DNA of 64,000 nucleotides from Algoriphagus pacificus. GTDB lineage: Bacteria; Bacteroidota; Bacteroidia; Cytophagales; Cyclobacteriaceae. The notes under the pieces are model-generated. The model was not told where the DNA came from, made no database searches, and saw nothing but the letters and a program-made list of their open reading frames with translations. Within the stretch, counting starts at the first letter, position 1, and each line of letters opens with the position of its first letter. A program made the position numbers and the translations under genes. The stretch lies in assembly GCF_017254845.1 (NCBI RefSeq), contig NZ_JAFKCU010000001.1, forward strand, positions 1,509,048 through 1,573,047, in the 5' to 3' direction. Positions 9,041 through 17,248 of the stretch are shown piece by piece.

Positions 9041-10321
9041 TTACTTTACTTCGAAGCTTGCTCTTCTTGCTAATTGTCTAGCATCTGCAGAAGATTTGTC
9101 TACACTAGTATCTTCGCCATAACCTTTGTAAGAAAGTCTAGAAGCATCTACTCCTGAAGCAATCAATAAATCATAAACTGCTTTAGCTCTTCTTTCAGAT
9201 AGTTTGATGTTATAATCTTCAGGACCGATTTCATCAGCATATCCTTTAATTTCTACATTAACACCTGGATTTCTCTTCATAAAATTTGCAACATAATTTG
9301 CTGCACTTGTAGAGTATCCTAGTGGCTTAGCGCTATCAAAAGCATAGTAAACGTTGATGTAACCATCATTGATAGCTTTCTTCAAGAAATCAACTTCTTC
9401 TTTAACTTCTTCTACTGGACATCCATTGGTAGATGCTGGGCCAGGAAGGAATGGGCACTTATCCATGTGATCCGGAGTTCCGTCACCGTCAGAGTCCATA
9501 GTGGTTCCTTGAGAGTTAACTCTTGCTCCAGCTGGAGTGTTAGGCTCTTTGTCCAAATAATCAGGAACACCATCACCATCAGAATCCTTCAACATATCTT
9601 TGATACCGTTGATTTGAGAAGCTAATTCTTCTTTAGTTGCATACTTGTCAGCAGCAATATACCAGTCAGCATGCTCTTCAGCAGAACCAAGGTAGAATTG
9701 AAGACCTAAAGTACCAGTCCACCAAACACCGTTTGCTCCGTAGAAACCATTATCCAAATCAGGTCTGATTGCAGTAGCACCATCCCAAGTAACTGTTTGA
9801 CGACCGTTTATGATAGCACTGATATCACCAACTAATGCGATGCTTTTACCCAGTTTTAATTGTGGAGTAAATCCTACAATAAAATTGTAAACATCATCAG
9901 TGAAATCATTATAAAGATTTTCTTCTGGATTAACATTTCCGATACCTGCTCCACCATGAACAAGAAGTCCAAATGATCTTGTGAATGATTCAAAATTCAT
10001 GATTCTTCCAGCATTCATCACACCTTGTAGATCAAGTCTGTAATATTTAGTGTTGAATGAAGGAGATTCGCCATCCACTTCCTTCATGGAACCAAATCCA
10101 TAATCAAGCTTAAGACCGAATTTTTCGTTAAACATGTAACGAGCACCGAAATCAACATGACCAAAATTAGCTGTAGGAGATAAATATCCTCCAGTAAGTG
10201 GGGCCATCGGTTTATTGACACCTCCGTTGATTTCCAAAGAGAATTTATCAAATTCCTTTTGAGCGTTGGCGCTGAAAGCCATAGCTCCAGCAATTAGTGT
10301 TGATAGTATTAGTTTTTTCAT
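9041..10321 (-). CDS. OmpA-family outer-membrane protein with TSP3 repeats (copy 2)
   Basis: A 426-residue protein with signal peptide MKKLILSTLIAGAMAFSANAQ, an N-terminal beta-barrel region, and two TSP3 Ca2+ repeats (DSDGDGVPDYLDKE, DSDGDGTPDHMDKC). The C-terminal OmpA domain has VEIKGYADEIGPEDYNIKLSERRAKAVYDLL. It ends in Lys (SFEVK), like its neighbour. A strong Bacteroidota promoter lies upstream at 10369-10398 and a strong terminator downstream, so it is an independent and probably highly expressed gene. The paralogue at 7627-8919 indicates a tandem duplication. Confidence 0.94.
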   Translation of the reverse strand: MKKLILSTLIAGAMAFSANAQKEFDKFSLEINGGVNKPMAPLTGGYLSPTANFGHVDFGARYMFNEKFGLKLDYGFGSMKEVDGESPSFNTKYYRLDLQGVMNAGRIMNFESFTRSFGLLVHGGAGIGNVNPEENLYNDFTDDVYNFIVGFTPQLKLGKSIALVGDISAIINGRQTVTWDGATAIRPDLDNGFYGANGVWWTGTLGLQFYLGSAEEHADWYIAADKYATKEELASQINGIKDMLKDSDGDGVPDYLDKEPNTPAGARVNSQGTTMDSDGDGTPDHMDKCPFLPGPASTNGCPVEEVKEEVDFLKKAINDGYINVYYAFDSAKPLGYSTSAANYVANFMKRNPGVNVEIKGYADEIGPEDYNIKLSERRAKAVYDLLIASGVDASRLSYKGYGEDTSVDKSSADARQLARRASFEVK

Positions 10322-10368
10322 AACAAAAAATTTTTGTTCAAATTTTAAGTGTTTGATTGATGTGATTA

Positions 10369-10398
10369 CAAATTTATAAACTTTTAACTTACTGCAAA
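10369..10398 (-). promoter_or_regulatory. Promoter for OmpA copy 2
   Basis: On the minus strand, TTTG (plus 10395-10398) is followed after 18 nt by TAAATTTG (plus 10369-10376). Both elements match the Bacteroidota housekeeping consensus, including the fuller TTTG form of the -33 box. Confidence 0.7.
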
Positions 10399-10493
10399 TC
10401 TAGATGAATTATTTAAATCGCAATTCCACAAATCAAATATTTCCATAGATTTTTAGGGTCTATTGACGATTTATTAACACAATTAATGCCAAA

Positions 10494-11402
10494 ATGAAAT
10501 TATTATACGATTTGCTTGAACTTTCTGGAGTGTCAAGCAATGAATCCGATACTGCAAATTTCTTATTGGAATTTATACAAAAACGAAAGTCTTCTTGGAA
10601 TGTTTTACCAAAAATCTATTCTGGTGAAAATTTTCATGATTGTATACTTTTGAAATTCGGAAATCCATCAACAGCCGTTTTTGCTCATATGGACACAATT
10701 GGTTTTATGGCAAGATACCAAAATCAATTGATTCCTGTAGGTGGTCCAGAGATTATTTCTGGCACTTGGTTAACGGGAAAGGACAGTCTAGGTCAAATCA
10801 GGTGTCAATTATTGGGGGATGAGGAGGAATTGTCACATAATTTTCCTAGAAAGGTTGATCCGGGAACCTGTTTTTCATTTGAGCAAAATATTAGGGTTGA
10901 TGAGGAGTTTATCCAAGCAGCCTATTTGGATAATAGAGTAGGATTATATAATGCCTTAAAACTCTGTGAGACAATAGAAAACGGTTGGATAGTCTTCTCC
11001 ACCTATGAAGAGCATGGAGGTGGAAGCATGCCTTTTCTATTGAAATTTATCCAAGAAAATTCACCTATAAAGCAAGCCTTAATATCAGATATTACTTGGA
11101 TTACTGATGGAGTTCGTCATCATGAAGGAGTCGTGATTTCTATCCGTGACAAATTTATCCCAAGACGTAAATTTTTGGATAGAATAATTTCACTCGCAAA
11201 CCAAAGCAATATACCATTTCAATTGGAGGTGGAAGCGTATGGAGGTAGTGACGGTAGGGAAGTGCAATTCTCTCCGTATGCTATAGATTGGTGTTTCATT
11301 GGCGCTGCCGAAGATCATGTGCATACTCCAAATGAAAAAGTGTCATTGGCTGATATCCATTCCATGATTGAAATGTATAAATATCTACTTGCCAACTTTT
11401 GA
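10494..11402 (+). CDS. M42-family-like metallopeptidase (aminopeptidase)
   Basis: A 302-residue protein with the dinuclear-zinc peptidase pattern of the M42/M20 clan. It shows AHMDTIGFM (first His ligand and Asp), YLDNRVGL (bridging Asp), TYEEHGGG (catalytic Glu pair), SDITWITDG, and DHVHTPNEKVSLADI (last His ligand). Order and spacing fit M42 aminopeptidases. The protein is somewhat short (family about 340-360) and TYEEHGGG departs from the usual QEEVG, so it may be a divergent branch. It ends exactly where the hpt-adk frame opens, suggesting co-transcription. The peptide substrate is unknown. Confidence 0.8.
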   Translation: MKLLYDLLELSGVSSNESDTANFLLEFIQKRKSSWNVLPKIYSGENFHDCILLKFGNPSTAVFAHMDTIGFMARYQNQLIPVGGPEIISGTWLTGKDSLGQIRCQLLGDEEELSHNFPRKVDPGTCFSFEQNIRVDEEFIQAAYLDNRVGLYNALKLCETIENGWIVFSTYEEHGGGSMPFLLKFIQENSPIKQALISDITWITDGVRHHEGVVISIRDKFIPRRKFLDRIISLANQSNIPFQLEVEAYGGSDGREVQFSPYAIDWCFIGAAEDHVHTPNEKVSLADIHSMIEMYKYLLANF

Positions 11403-11413
11403 AAATAGACCTT

Positions 11414-12538
11414 ATGAATATTCAGATAAAAGATAAATTTTTTAGGCCTTTTTTAAAGGAACAACAACTAAAGGATAGAATTGCCCAAGTTGGGGCTGAT
11501 ATTACAGAGAAGTATAAAGGAAAAGACTTGGTTTTGCTCGGCGTTCTCAATGGGTCCTTCATCTTCTTAGCCGATTTATGTAGATCTATCCACATTCCCT
11601 TGACTTGTACTTTTGTTAAGATCAGCTCTTATGAAGGGACTCAAAGCACGGGTAAAATAAAAAACTTGATAGGGATTGGAGAAAATTTAAATGGGAAAGA
11701 TGTCCTAATTGTTGAAGACATAATTGACACAGGAAACAGCATGAAACACATGCTTGAGCAGCTTTCTGACTTAAATCCTGCAAGTGTTTCTATTGTAACA
11801 TTGCTGTACAAGCCAGAAGCTTTTCGCTTTAATTATGCAATTGATTATGTGTGTTTTGAAATTCCCAATAAATTTGTCGTCGGCTATGGCCTCGATTATG
11901 ACAGCTTGGGTAGAAATTTAACTGAAATCTACCAGCTTGATACTCCTCAATTAACAAAATCAGGAATGTATAATATCGTACTATTTGGCCCTCCGGGTGC
12001 GGGCAAAGGCACTCAAAGTGAAAAATTAATCCAACAATATGGATTGACTCATCTTTCTACAGGAGACTTGTTTAGAAAGCATTTGGGAGAAGGAACTGAA
12101 TTAGGTCTTCTTGCCAAAAAATATATGAATGAAGGTCATCTTGTGCCGGATGAAGTGGTGATCAAGATGGTTGAAGAAAAAATCAGCGAAACGAAAGATT
12201 CAAAAGGGTTTATTTTTGACGGGTTTCCAAGAACTACCGCGCAAGCAGAAGCATTAGATCAAATGCTCGCAAAACATGGACTTGAAATCTCCGGCATGAT
12301 AGCTTTGGATGTGCCTCAGGATATTCTTAGAGAGCGGATCAAAGAAAGAGGTAAAACTTCCAATCGTGTCGATGATCAAGATGATGAAAAAATCACTACC
12401 CGTATCCAGGTTTACCTAAATGAGACCTTGCCTGTGGCAGCTTACTACGAAAAGCAAGGTAAGTTTCAAAATATCAACGGAGTAGGAGCAATTGATGAGA
12501 TCTTTGGACAGATCACTTCCGTCATCGATAGCTACTGA
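11414..12538 (+). CDS. Fused hypoxanthine phosphoribosyltransferase - adenylate kinase
   Basis: Two purine-salvage enzymes in one 374-residue chain. Residues of about 1-175 are a hypoxanthine phosphoribosyltransferase with the PRPP motif VLIVEDIIDTGNSM near residues 97-110. From about residue 187 to the end is a complete adenylate kinase: P-loop GPPGAGKGTQ (192-201), LSTGDLFR, FDGFPRTTAQAE and ERGKTSNRVDDQ. The LID is the short form without zinc cysteines. The first domain makes IMP and the second equilibrates AMP, ADP and ATP. I start at the ATG at 11414. A TTG at 11399 overlaps the previous stop codon. A terminator hairpin follows. I recall similar fusions in other Bacteroidota. Confidence 0.93.
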   Translation: MNIQIKDKFFRPFLKEQQLKDRIAQVGADITEKYKGKDLVLLGVLNGSFIFLADLCRSIHIPLTCTFVKISSYEGTQSTGKIKNLIGIGENLNGKDVLIVEDIIDTGNSMKHMLEQLSDLNPASVSIVTLLYKPEAFRFNYAIDYVCFEIPNKFVVGYGLDYDSLGRNLTEIYQLDTPQLTKSGMYNIVLFGPPGAGKGTQSEKLIQQYGLTHLSTGDLFRKHLGEGTELGLLAKKYMNEGHLVPDEVVIKMVEEKISETKDSKGFIFDGFPRTTAQAEALDQMLAKHGLEISGMIALDVPQDILRERIKERGKTSNRVDDQDDEKITTRIQVYLNETLPVAAYYEKQGKFQNINGVGAIDEIFGQITSVIDSY

Positions 12539-12574
12539 TTGGGTTTAATTTCCTAATTTTGCAATCCACAATTT

Positions 12575-12600
12575 GGCTAAGCATGAAGCTTAGCCTTTTT
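12575..12600 (+). terminator. Terminator after hpt-adk
   Basis: GGCTAAGC (12575-12582) and GCTTAGCC (12588-12595) form a perfect 8-bp stem with a 5-nt loop, followed by TTTTTCTTT. It ends 10 nt before the obg ATG, so it could also tune read-through into obg. Confidence 0.8.
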
Positions 12601-12609
12601 CTTTAAAAA

Positions 12610-13605
12610 ATGGCCGACTCAAATTTCATTGATTACGTAAAGTTTTGTTCACGCTCAGGTGCTGGAGGCGCAGGCTCTCTTCATTTCCGAAGGGAAAAGC
12701 ACGTGCCAAAAGGAGGGCCGGATGGAGGCGATGGAGGCCGTGGCGGTCACATTATTTTGCGTGGCAATACTCAGCATTGGACTTTGCTTCACCTGAAATA
12801 TAAAAAACATGTGATTGCAGAGTCAGGAAAAGGAGGAGAAGGAGGAAGAAGAAAAGGTGCTGATGGGAAAGATATGATTTTGGATGTTCCATTAGGGACA
12901 GTTGCCAAGAACGCTGAGACTGGAGAAAAATTATTTGAAATCACAGAGGACGGACAAGAGATTATCTTGACCAAAGGAGGTAGAGGAGGTTTAGGAAATG
13001 AAAATTTCAAAACTTCAACTAACCAAGCTCCACATTACGCACAGCCTGGTGAACCAGGAATTGAAGAGTGGATCATATTAGAATTAAAACTTCTGGCAGA
13101 TGTTGGCCTTGTGGGTTTCCCAAATGCAGGAAAGAGTACCTTGCTATCTGCGATCTCAGCCGCCAAACCTGAAATTGGAGATTATCCTTTTACCACTTTA
13201 GTCCCAAATCTGGGGGTAGTTAGCTATAGAGATGACAAATCTTTTGTGATGGCGGATATCCCAGGGATTATCGAAGGTGCATCCGAAGGAAAAGGTTTGG
13301 GAATCAGATTTTTAAGACATATTGAGAGAAACTCGATCTTGCTATTTATGATTCCTGCAGATGCGCCTAGCATCAAAGAACAATACGATATACTCTTAGG
13401 CGAACTGGAAAAATATAATCCAGAGCTTCTAGATAAGCAGAGGCTTTTGGCAGTTTCAAAAGTAGATATGCTGGATGAGGATTTGATGAAAGAAATGGAG
13501 GCAGATCTCCCCGCAAATATTCCTTTTGTATTTATCTCCTCTGTCAGTCAATATAATCTCGACAAGCTGAAAGATCTTATTTGGCAGGCTATACACAAAG
13601 CTTGA
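12610..13605 (+). CDS. obg: GTPase Obg/CgtA
   Basis: Essential ribosome-associated GTPase involved in 50S maturation and stress control. The N-terminal Obg fold (about residues 1-158) has the glycine-rich runs [12 protein letters not shown] and [14 protein letters not shown]. The G domain has G1 GFPNAGKST (169-177), G3 DIPGIIEGA and G4 SKVD. At 331 residues the protein ends after the G domain, so it lacks the extra C-terminal OCT domain of some Gram-positive Obg proteins. It precedes grpE-dnaJ on the same strand. Confidence 0.96.
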   Translation: MADSNFIDYVKFCSRSGAGGAGSLHFRREKHVPKGGPDGGDGGRGGHIILRGNTQHWTLLHLKYKKHVIAESGKGGEGGRRKGADGKDMILDVPLGTVAKNAETGEKLFEITEDGQEIILTKGGRGGLGNENFKTSTNQAPHYAQPGEPGIEEWIILELKLLADVGLVGFPNAGKSTLLSAISAAKPEIGDYPFTTLVPNLGVVSYRDDKSFVMADIPGIIEGASEGKGLGIRFLRHIERNSILLFMIPADAPSIKEQYDILLGELEKYNPELLDKQRLLAVSKVDMLDEDLMKEMEADLPANIPFVFISSVSQYNLDKLKDLIWQAIHKA

Positions 13606-13680
13606 GGTGTCAGATTGTCAGTTTAATGAGGATGGCAACAATATTGATGCGAGGCAGGTGCCAACTATTGCAATATTTAT

Positions 13681-14247
13681 ATGAAAAATAAAGAACAAGT
13701 GGATAAAGAATTAGACCAGTCTGAGGAGCAGTTAGTAAAAGAGACTCCTGAATCTGAAGAATCTAAGGAGCAGGAAACGCAAGAAGAAGTAGTTTCTGCT
13801 GAAGAAAAGCTTGCGGCAGAAGTTGCAGATTTAAAAGATAAGTATCTAAGACTCTATTCTGATTTTGAGAATTTCAGAAAAAGAACTTCCAAAGAGCGTT
13901 TGGACTTAATTACGACAGCCTCTGAAGAAGTATTGCGTGATTTGATTCCTGTGGTGGATGATTTTGAGAGAGCTTTCAAAGTCAATGAAAACCAAGAGGA
14001 GGCAGGAAAAATCAGAGAAGGAAATCAGTTGATTTTTCACAAACTGTTGAAAATTCTTGAGAATAAAGGGCTGAAGCCTATGGAGGATTTAGTAGGAAAG
14101 CCTTTTGATGCAGATACGCAAGAGGCAATCACTCAGATCCCTGCTCCAAGTGAGGAATTGAAGGGAAAGGTAATCGATGTAGTAGAAAAAGGTTATACAC
14201 TTGGCGATAAGGTAGTAAGATTCGCTAAGGTCGTAACAGGAGCTTAA
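13681..14247 (+). CDS. grpE: Nucleotide exchange factor GrpE
   Basis: Co-chaperone that releases ADP from DnaK. The 188-residue protein starts with a very acidic Glu-rich region (about 1-50) and continues into the long dimerising coiled coil (DLKDKYLRLYSDFENFRKRTSKER). It ends with the beta-domain signature, including NKGLKPMEDLVGKPFDADTQEA split across that region and VVEKGYTLGDKVVRFAKVVT. It lies 7 nt upstream of dnaJ, its functional partner, so the two are surely co-transcribed. dnaK is not in the window. The 75-nt leader upstream is repeat-rich (see findings). Confidence 0.96.
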   Translation: MKNKEQVDKELDQSEEQLVKETPESEESKEQETQEEVVSAEEKLAAEVADLKDKYLRLYSDFENFRKRTSKERLDLITTASEEVLRDLIPVVDDFERAFKVNENQEEAGKIREGNQLIFHKLLKILENKGLKPMEDLVGKPFDADTQEAITQIPAPSEELKGKVIDVVEKGYTLGDKVVRFAKVVTGA

Positions 14248-14254
14248 TTAAATT

Positions 14255-15367
14255 ATGGCAAAAAGAGATTATTACGAAATATTAGGTGTCTCCAAATCTG
14301 CAACTGCAGAGGAAATCAAAAAAGCTTACCGAAAGCTTGCGATCCAGTTTCACCCAGATAAAAATCCTGACAATCCAGAGGCAGAGGAAAAGTTTAAAGA
14401 AGCTGCTGAAGCCTATGAGGTGTTGAGCAATCAGGAAAAGCGCCAACGTTATGATCAATTTGGTCATCAGGGAGTAACTGGAAACGGTGGCTTCGGTGGT
14501 GGAGGCATGAATATGGAAGATATCTTCTCCCAATTCGGCGATATTTTTGGTGGAGGGGGCGGTTTTGGATCCTTCTTCGGTGGAGGAGGCGGAGGTGGCC
14601 GTAGAACCAAAAAAGGCACTAACCTTCGTGTGAAGTTGAAATTGAACCTTGCTGAAGTTGCAAATGGTGTCGAGAAAAAAATCAAAGTAAAGCGTCACGT
14701 CGTTGCCGCTGGAGTTACTTTCAAAAGCTGTTCTGCTTGTCAGGGTACTGGCCAAATAAAAAAAGTTGTCAATACTATGCTAGGCCAAATGGTCTCTTCT
14801 AGTACTTGTGGAGTCTGCGGTGGAAGCGGTCAAATAGTAGATAAGAAACCAGCTGAAGCTGATGCAAGAGGCTTAGTGGTGAAAGAGGAAGTGATCTCTA
14901 TCAATATTCCAGGAGGAGTTGCAGAAGGAATGCAGCTTAGCATGTCCGGTAAAGGAAATGAAATTCCTGGTGGAATTGCAGGTGACTTGTTAATTGTCAT
15001 CGAGGAAATCGAAGACCAGGTTTTACAAAGGGATGGGAATAATGTTATTTATGACCTTTATGTTTCTTTTGTGGATGCTGCTTTAGGATCTTCTATCGAA
15101 GTTCCGACGATTGATGGAAAGGTAAAAATAAAGATTGATGCCGGTACCCAAAGTGGAAAGATGCTCCGCTTAAAAGGGAAAGGAATTAAAGACATCAATG
15201 GATATAGTAAAGGAGACCAATTGATCATGGTTAATGTCTGGACTCCAACTCAACTCTCAAAAGAAGAAAGAACGACGCTGGAAAACCTGAGAGAATCTGA
15301 GAATTTCAAGCCAGATCCAGGGAAATCCGAAAAAACATTCTTCGATAAAATGAAGGAGTTCTTTTAA
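14255..15367 (+). CDS. dnaJ: Chaperone DnaJ (Hsp40) with a reduced zinc domain
   Basis: Hsp40 partner of DnaK. The J domain (1-70) has the HPD motif at 33-35 ([10 protein letters not shown]). A Gly/Phe-rich linker (about 73-120) follows, then the substrate-binding beta domains. The zinc domain is unusual. Type I DnaJ has four CxxCxGxG motifs building two zinc sites, but only two remain here, CSACQGTG (159-166) and CGVCGGSG (185-192). The positions of the outer two motifs read [11 protein letters not shown] and [10 protein letters not shown], with no cysteines in them. Zinc centre II should therefore be kept and centre I lost. The length of 370 aa is near normal and there is no sign of decay. 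Confidence 0.95.
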   Translation: MAKRDYYEILGVSKSATAEEIKKAYRKLAIQFHPDKNPDNPEAEEKFKEAAEAYEVLSNQEKRQRYDQFGHQGVTGNGGFGGGGMNMEDIFSQFGDIFGGGGGFGSFFGGGGGGGRRTKKGTNLRVKLKLNLAEVANGVEKKIKVKRHVVAAGVTFKSCSACQGTGQIKKVVNTMLGQMVSSSTCGVCGGSGQIVDKKPAEADARGLVVKEEVISINIPGGVAEGMQLSMSGKGNEIPGGIAGDLLIVIEEIEDQVLQRDGNNVIYDLYVSFVDAALGSSIEVPTIDGKVKIKIDAGTQSGKMLRLKGKGIKDINGYSKGDQLIMVNVWTPTQLSKEERTTLENLRESENFKPDPGKSEKTFFDKMKEFF

Positions 15368-15377
15368 AATTAAAATT

Positions 15378-15403
15378 AGCCAGAAGCAATTCTGGCTTTT
15401 TTT
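15378..15403 (+). terminator. Terminator after grpE-dnaJ
   Basis: AGCCAGAA (15378-15385) and TTCTGGCT (15390-15397) form an 8-bp stem with loop GCAA, followed by seven T. It starts 11 nt after the dnaJ stop. Confidence 0.9.
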
Positions 15404-15448
15404 ATATTTTTAAAAAACCTTTTTAAAGTCGCCCCGTAACCTATCCGT

Positions 15449-16336
15449 ATGCTTAGAAAATTGTGTCTACTGTTTCTGGGAATCATTGGATGGGTAGGTG
15501 TGAGCAAGGCACAGCTTGTTAAAGAGTTCAAAGTCAATGAGAAGAAAGGATTTGAGATGGTTCATCTTGAATTTTCATCTTATAAAAGTACCACTCAAGT
15601 CAAGCGGATAAGGACGATGGATCCAATCTACATTCATGGTCACCTCCAGAAAACCAATATTCTTCCTGTATTTTCCTATGAAATCAAGGATAATATCCTG
15701 GAATCTTCTCTTGTACATAAAAATGTAGAAGCTGATAATCTTGGTAAAAGTATCACCTCCAAGATCTTTTCAGGTAGCGATACAGATTTTGATCACACCT
15801 GGGATTTAGGATTGGCTTCTAATTTCCTTTATAATCTGGATTTTAATTTAGGTATGGGTCGAACAGATATCGACCTTGCAAACCTTCCTGTCAGTAAGCT
15901 TTTAGTAAAAAGTGCCAGTGCAGATGTTTATGTGAATTACAGCTGCGATGATCCTAATAGTGTTCAAATGGACACATTATTAGTTACGTTAAACATGGGC
16001 ACCGTCGAACTAGACGATGTAAATTATACCAATGCCAAAAAAATGATCTTTGAGGTGAATTACGGTTCCCTAGAAGTGAATTTTTCTGATGCCATGCCTT
16101 CTAAATGTCAGGTAATCGCAGCAGTAGGTGCAGGATCTCTTAAGCTAAAGCTCCCGGATGATTCTTTTCCTATCAAAATTCGGATGAAGACTACTGCCAT
16201 GTGTAGAACCACTCTTCCTAAATATTTGAAATCTGTCGATAAACACACTTATATTACAAAGGGCTTTAAAGAATCTGATCCACGACTCCTGGAGTTTATT
16301 CTAGACGTAGGTGTTGGTTCTTTGACTATTGAATAG
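15449..16336 (+). CDS. Secreted beta-repeat protein, function unknown
   Basis: A 295-residue protein with signal peptide MLRKLCLLFLGIIGWVGVSKAQ. The mature part has short repeated beta elements of the form GxGxxxIxL: NLGMGRTDIDLANLP, LNMGTVELDDVNY, NYGSLEVNFSD, GAGSLKLKLPDD and a terminal GVGSLTIE. This pattern recalls toast-rack/DUF4097-type beta-helical envelope proteins, but I assign no function. It sits about 18 nt ahead of an ABC exporter and may be co-transcribed with it. Confidence 0.75.
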   Translation: MLRKLCLLFLGIIGWVGVSKAQLVKEFKVNEKKGFEMVHLEFSSYKSTTQVKRIRTMDPIYIHGHLQKTNILPVFSYEIKDNILESSLVHKNVEADNLGKSITSKIFSGSDTDFDHTWDLGLASNFLYNLDFNLGMGRTDIDLANLPVSKLLVKSASADVYVNYSCDDPNSVQMDTLLVTLNMGTVELDDVNYTNAKKMIFEVNYGSLEVNFSDAMPSKCQVIAAVGAGSLKLKLPDDSFPIKIRMKTTAMCRTTLPKYLKSVDKHTYITKGFKESDPRLLEFILDVGVGSLTIE

Positions 16337-16354
16337 AATCGTTTTTTGCCTTTT

Positions 16355-17248
16355 ATGCTTCAGATAAAAAATCTCAATAAATCTTACGGTCCCAATAGGG
16401 CTCTCACAGCTATTGATTTATCCGTTCCTAAAGGAGTGATTTTTGGATTGCTCGGGCCCAATGGTGCTGGCAAAACCACCCTGATTCGGATCATTAATCA
16501 GATTATTGAAGGTGATTCAGGAGAGATTTTAATTGATAAACAAAAATTGAACCCCTCTCATATTTCTAAAATTGGCTATTTGCCGGAGGAAAGAGGTCTT
16601 TATAAAAAGATGAAGGTTTGGGATCAGTTGATCTATTTTGCCCGGTTGAAAGGATTAAGCAACTATGAAGCAAAATCCAGAATCAATCAATGGCTTGAAA
16701 AATTAGAAATTGGTAGCTGGAAAGAAAAAAAGATTGAAGACCTCTCCAAAGGGATGGCTCAAAAAGTCCAGTTTATTTCCACGATTATCCACGAACCTCC
16801 ACTTTTGATCCTCGATGAACCATTTTCTGGTTTTGATCCAGTCAATGCTGAGTTGATTAAGAATGAGATCTTGGAATTGAAGGAAAATGGCACCACCGTC
16901 ATTCTAAGTACACATCGAATGGAATCGGTAGAGTTGTTATGTGATCAAGTAGCAATGATCAATCGCTCCAAGAAGATTTTGGATGGTACGATCAAAGAAG
17001 TTAAAAAAAGCTTTCGACCTGAAGTTTACAGTATCGCAATTGAAGAACCGCATCAATTGATTCCTCAAGAATGGACTGCCAAAGAAGATGATGGGACTTA
17101 TTATTTCACATTGCCACTTAGCGGTAAATCACCAAATGAATTACTGAATGAGCTGATGCAATACGGCCAGGTCAAGAAGTTTCAGGAAGTTATTCCAAGT
17201 ATGGAAGAAATTTTTATTCACCAAGTTAAAACCGCACAGAATGGATAA
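16355..17248 (+). CDS. ABC transporter ATP-binding protein (NatA-like)
   Basis: ATPase subunit of an ABC-2 type exporter. Walker A is GPNGAGKTT (residues 34-42), the signature is LSKGMAQKVQF (a variant of LSGGQ), Walker B is LLILDEPFSGFDP and the switch His lies in STHRME. A roughly 80-residue C-terminal extension follows, as in NatA-type exporters. I start at the ATG at 16355 (MLQIKNLNKS, 297 aa); an upstream TTG is less likely. The gene overlaps the permease gene by 8 nt, so the two form one transporter. NatAB of Bacillus exports Na+, but the substrate here is not known. Confidence 0.93.
   Translation: MLQIKNLNKSYGPNRALTAIDLSVPKGVIFGLLGPNGAGKTTLIRIINQIIEGDSGEILIDKQKLNPSHISKIGYLPEERGLYKKMKVWDQLIYFARLKGLSNYEAKSRINQWLEKLEIGSWKEKKIEDLSKGMAQKVQFISTIIHEPPLLILDEPFSGFDPVNAELIKNEILELKENGTTVILSTHRMESVELLCDQVAMINRSKKILDGTIKEVKKSFRPEVYSIAIEEPHQLIPQEWTAKEDDGTYYFTLPLSGKSPNELLNELMQYGQVKKFQEVIPSMEEIFIHQVKTAQNG

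Noticed and set aside
12554-12600. TAATTTTG (12554-12561) matching a -7 element directly before a terminator-like hairpin, suggesting a second attenuator at obg
   Set aside because: No TTG at an acceptable distance and no leader ORF or alternative pairing. The hairpin is explained as the end of hpt-adk.
13633-13648. Possible sigma-54 promoter (TGGCAA-N5-TTGAT) before grpE
   Set aside because: The -12 element lacks the essential GC, so the match is not good enough.
14467-14685. A 72-residue Pro-rich ORF on the minus strand
   Set aside because: It is the antisense of the Gly-rich region of dnaJ. The proline runs are complement of glycine codons, with no start signal or family match.
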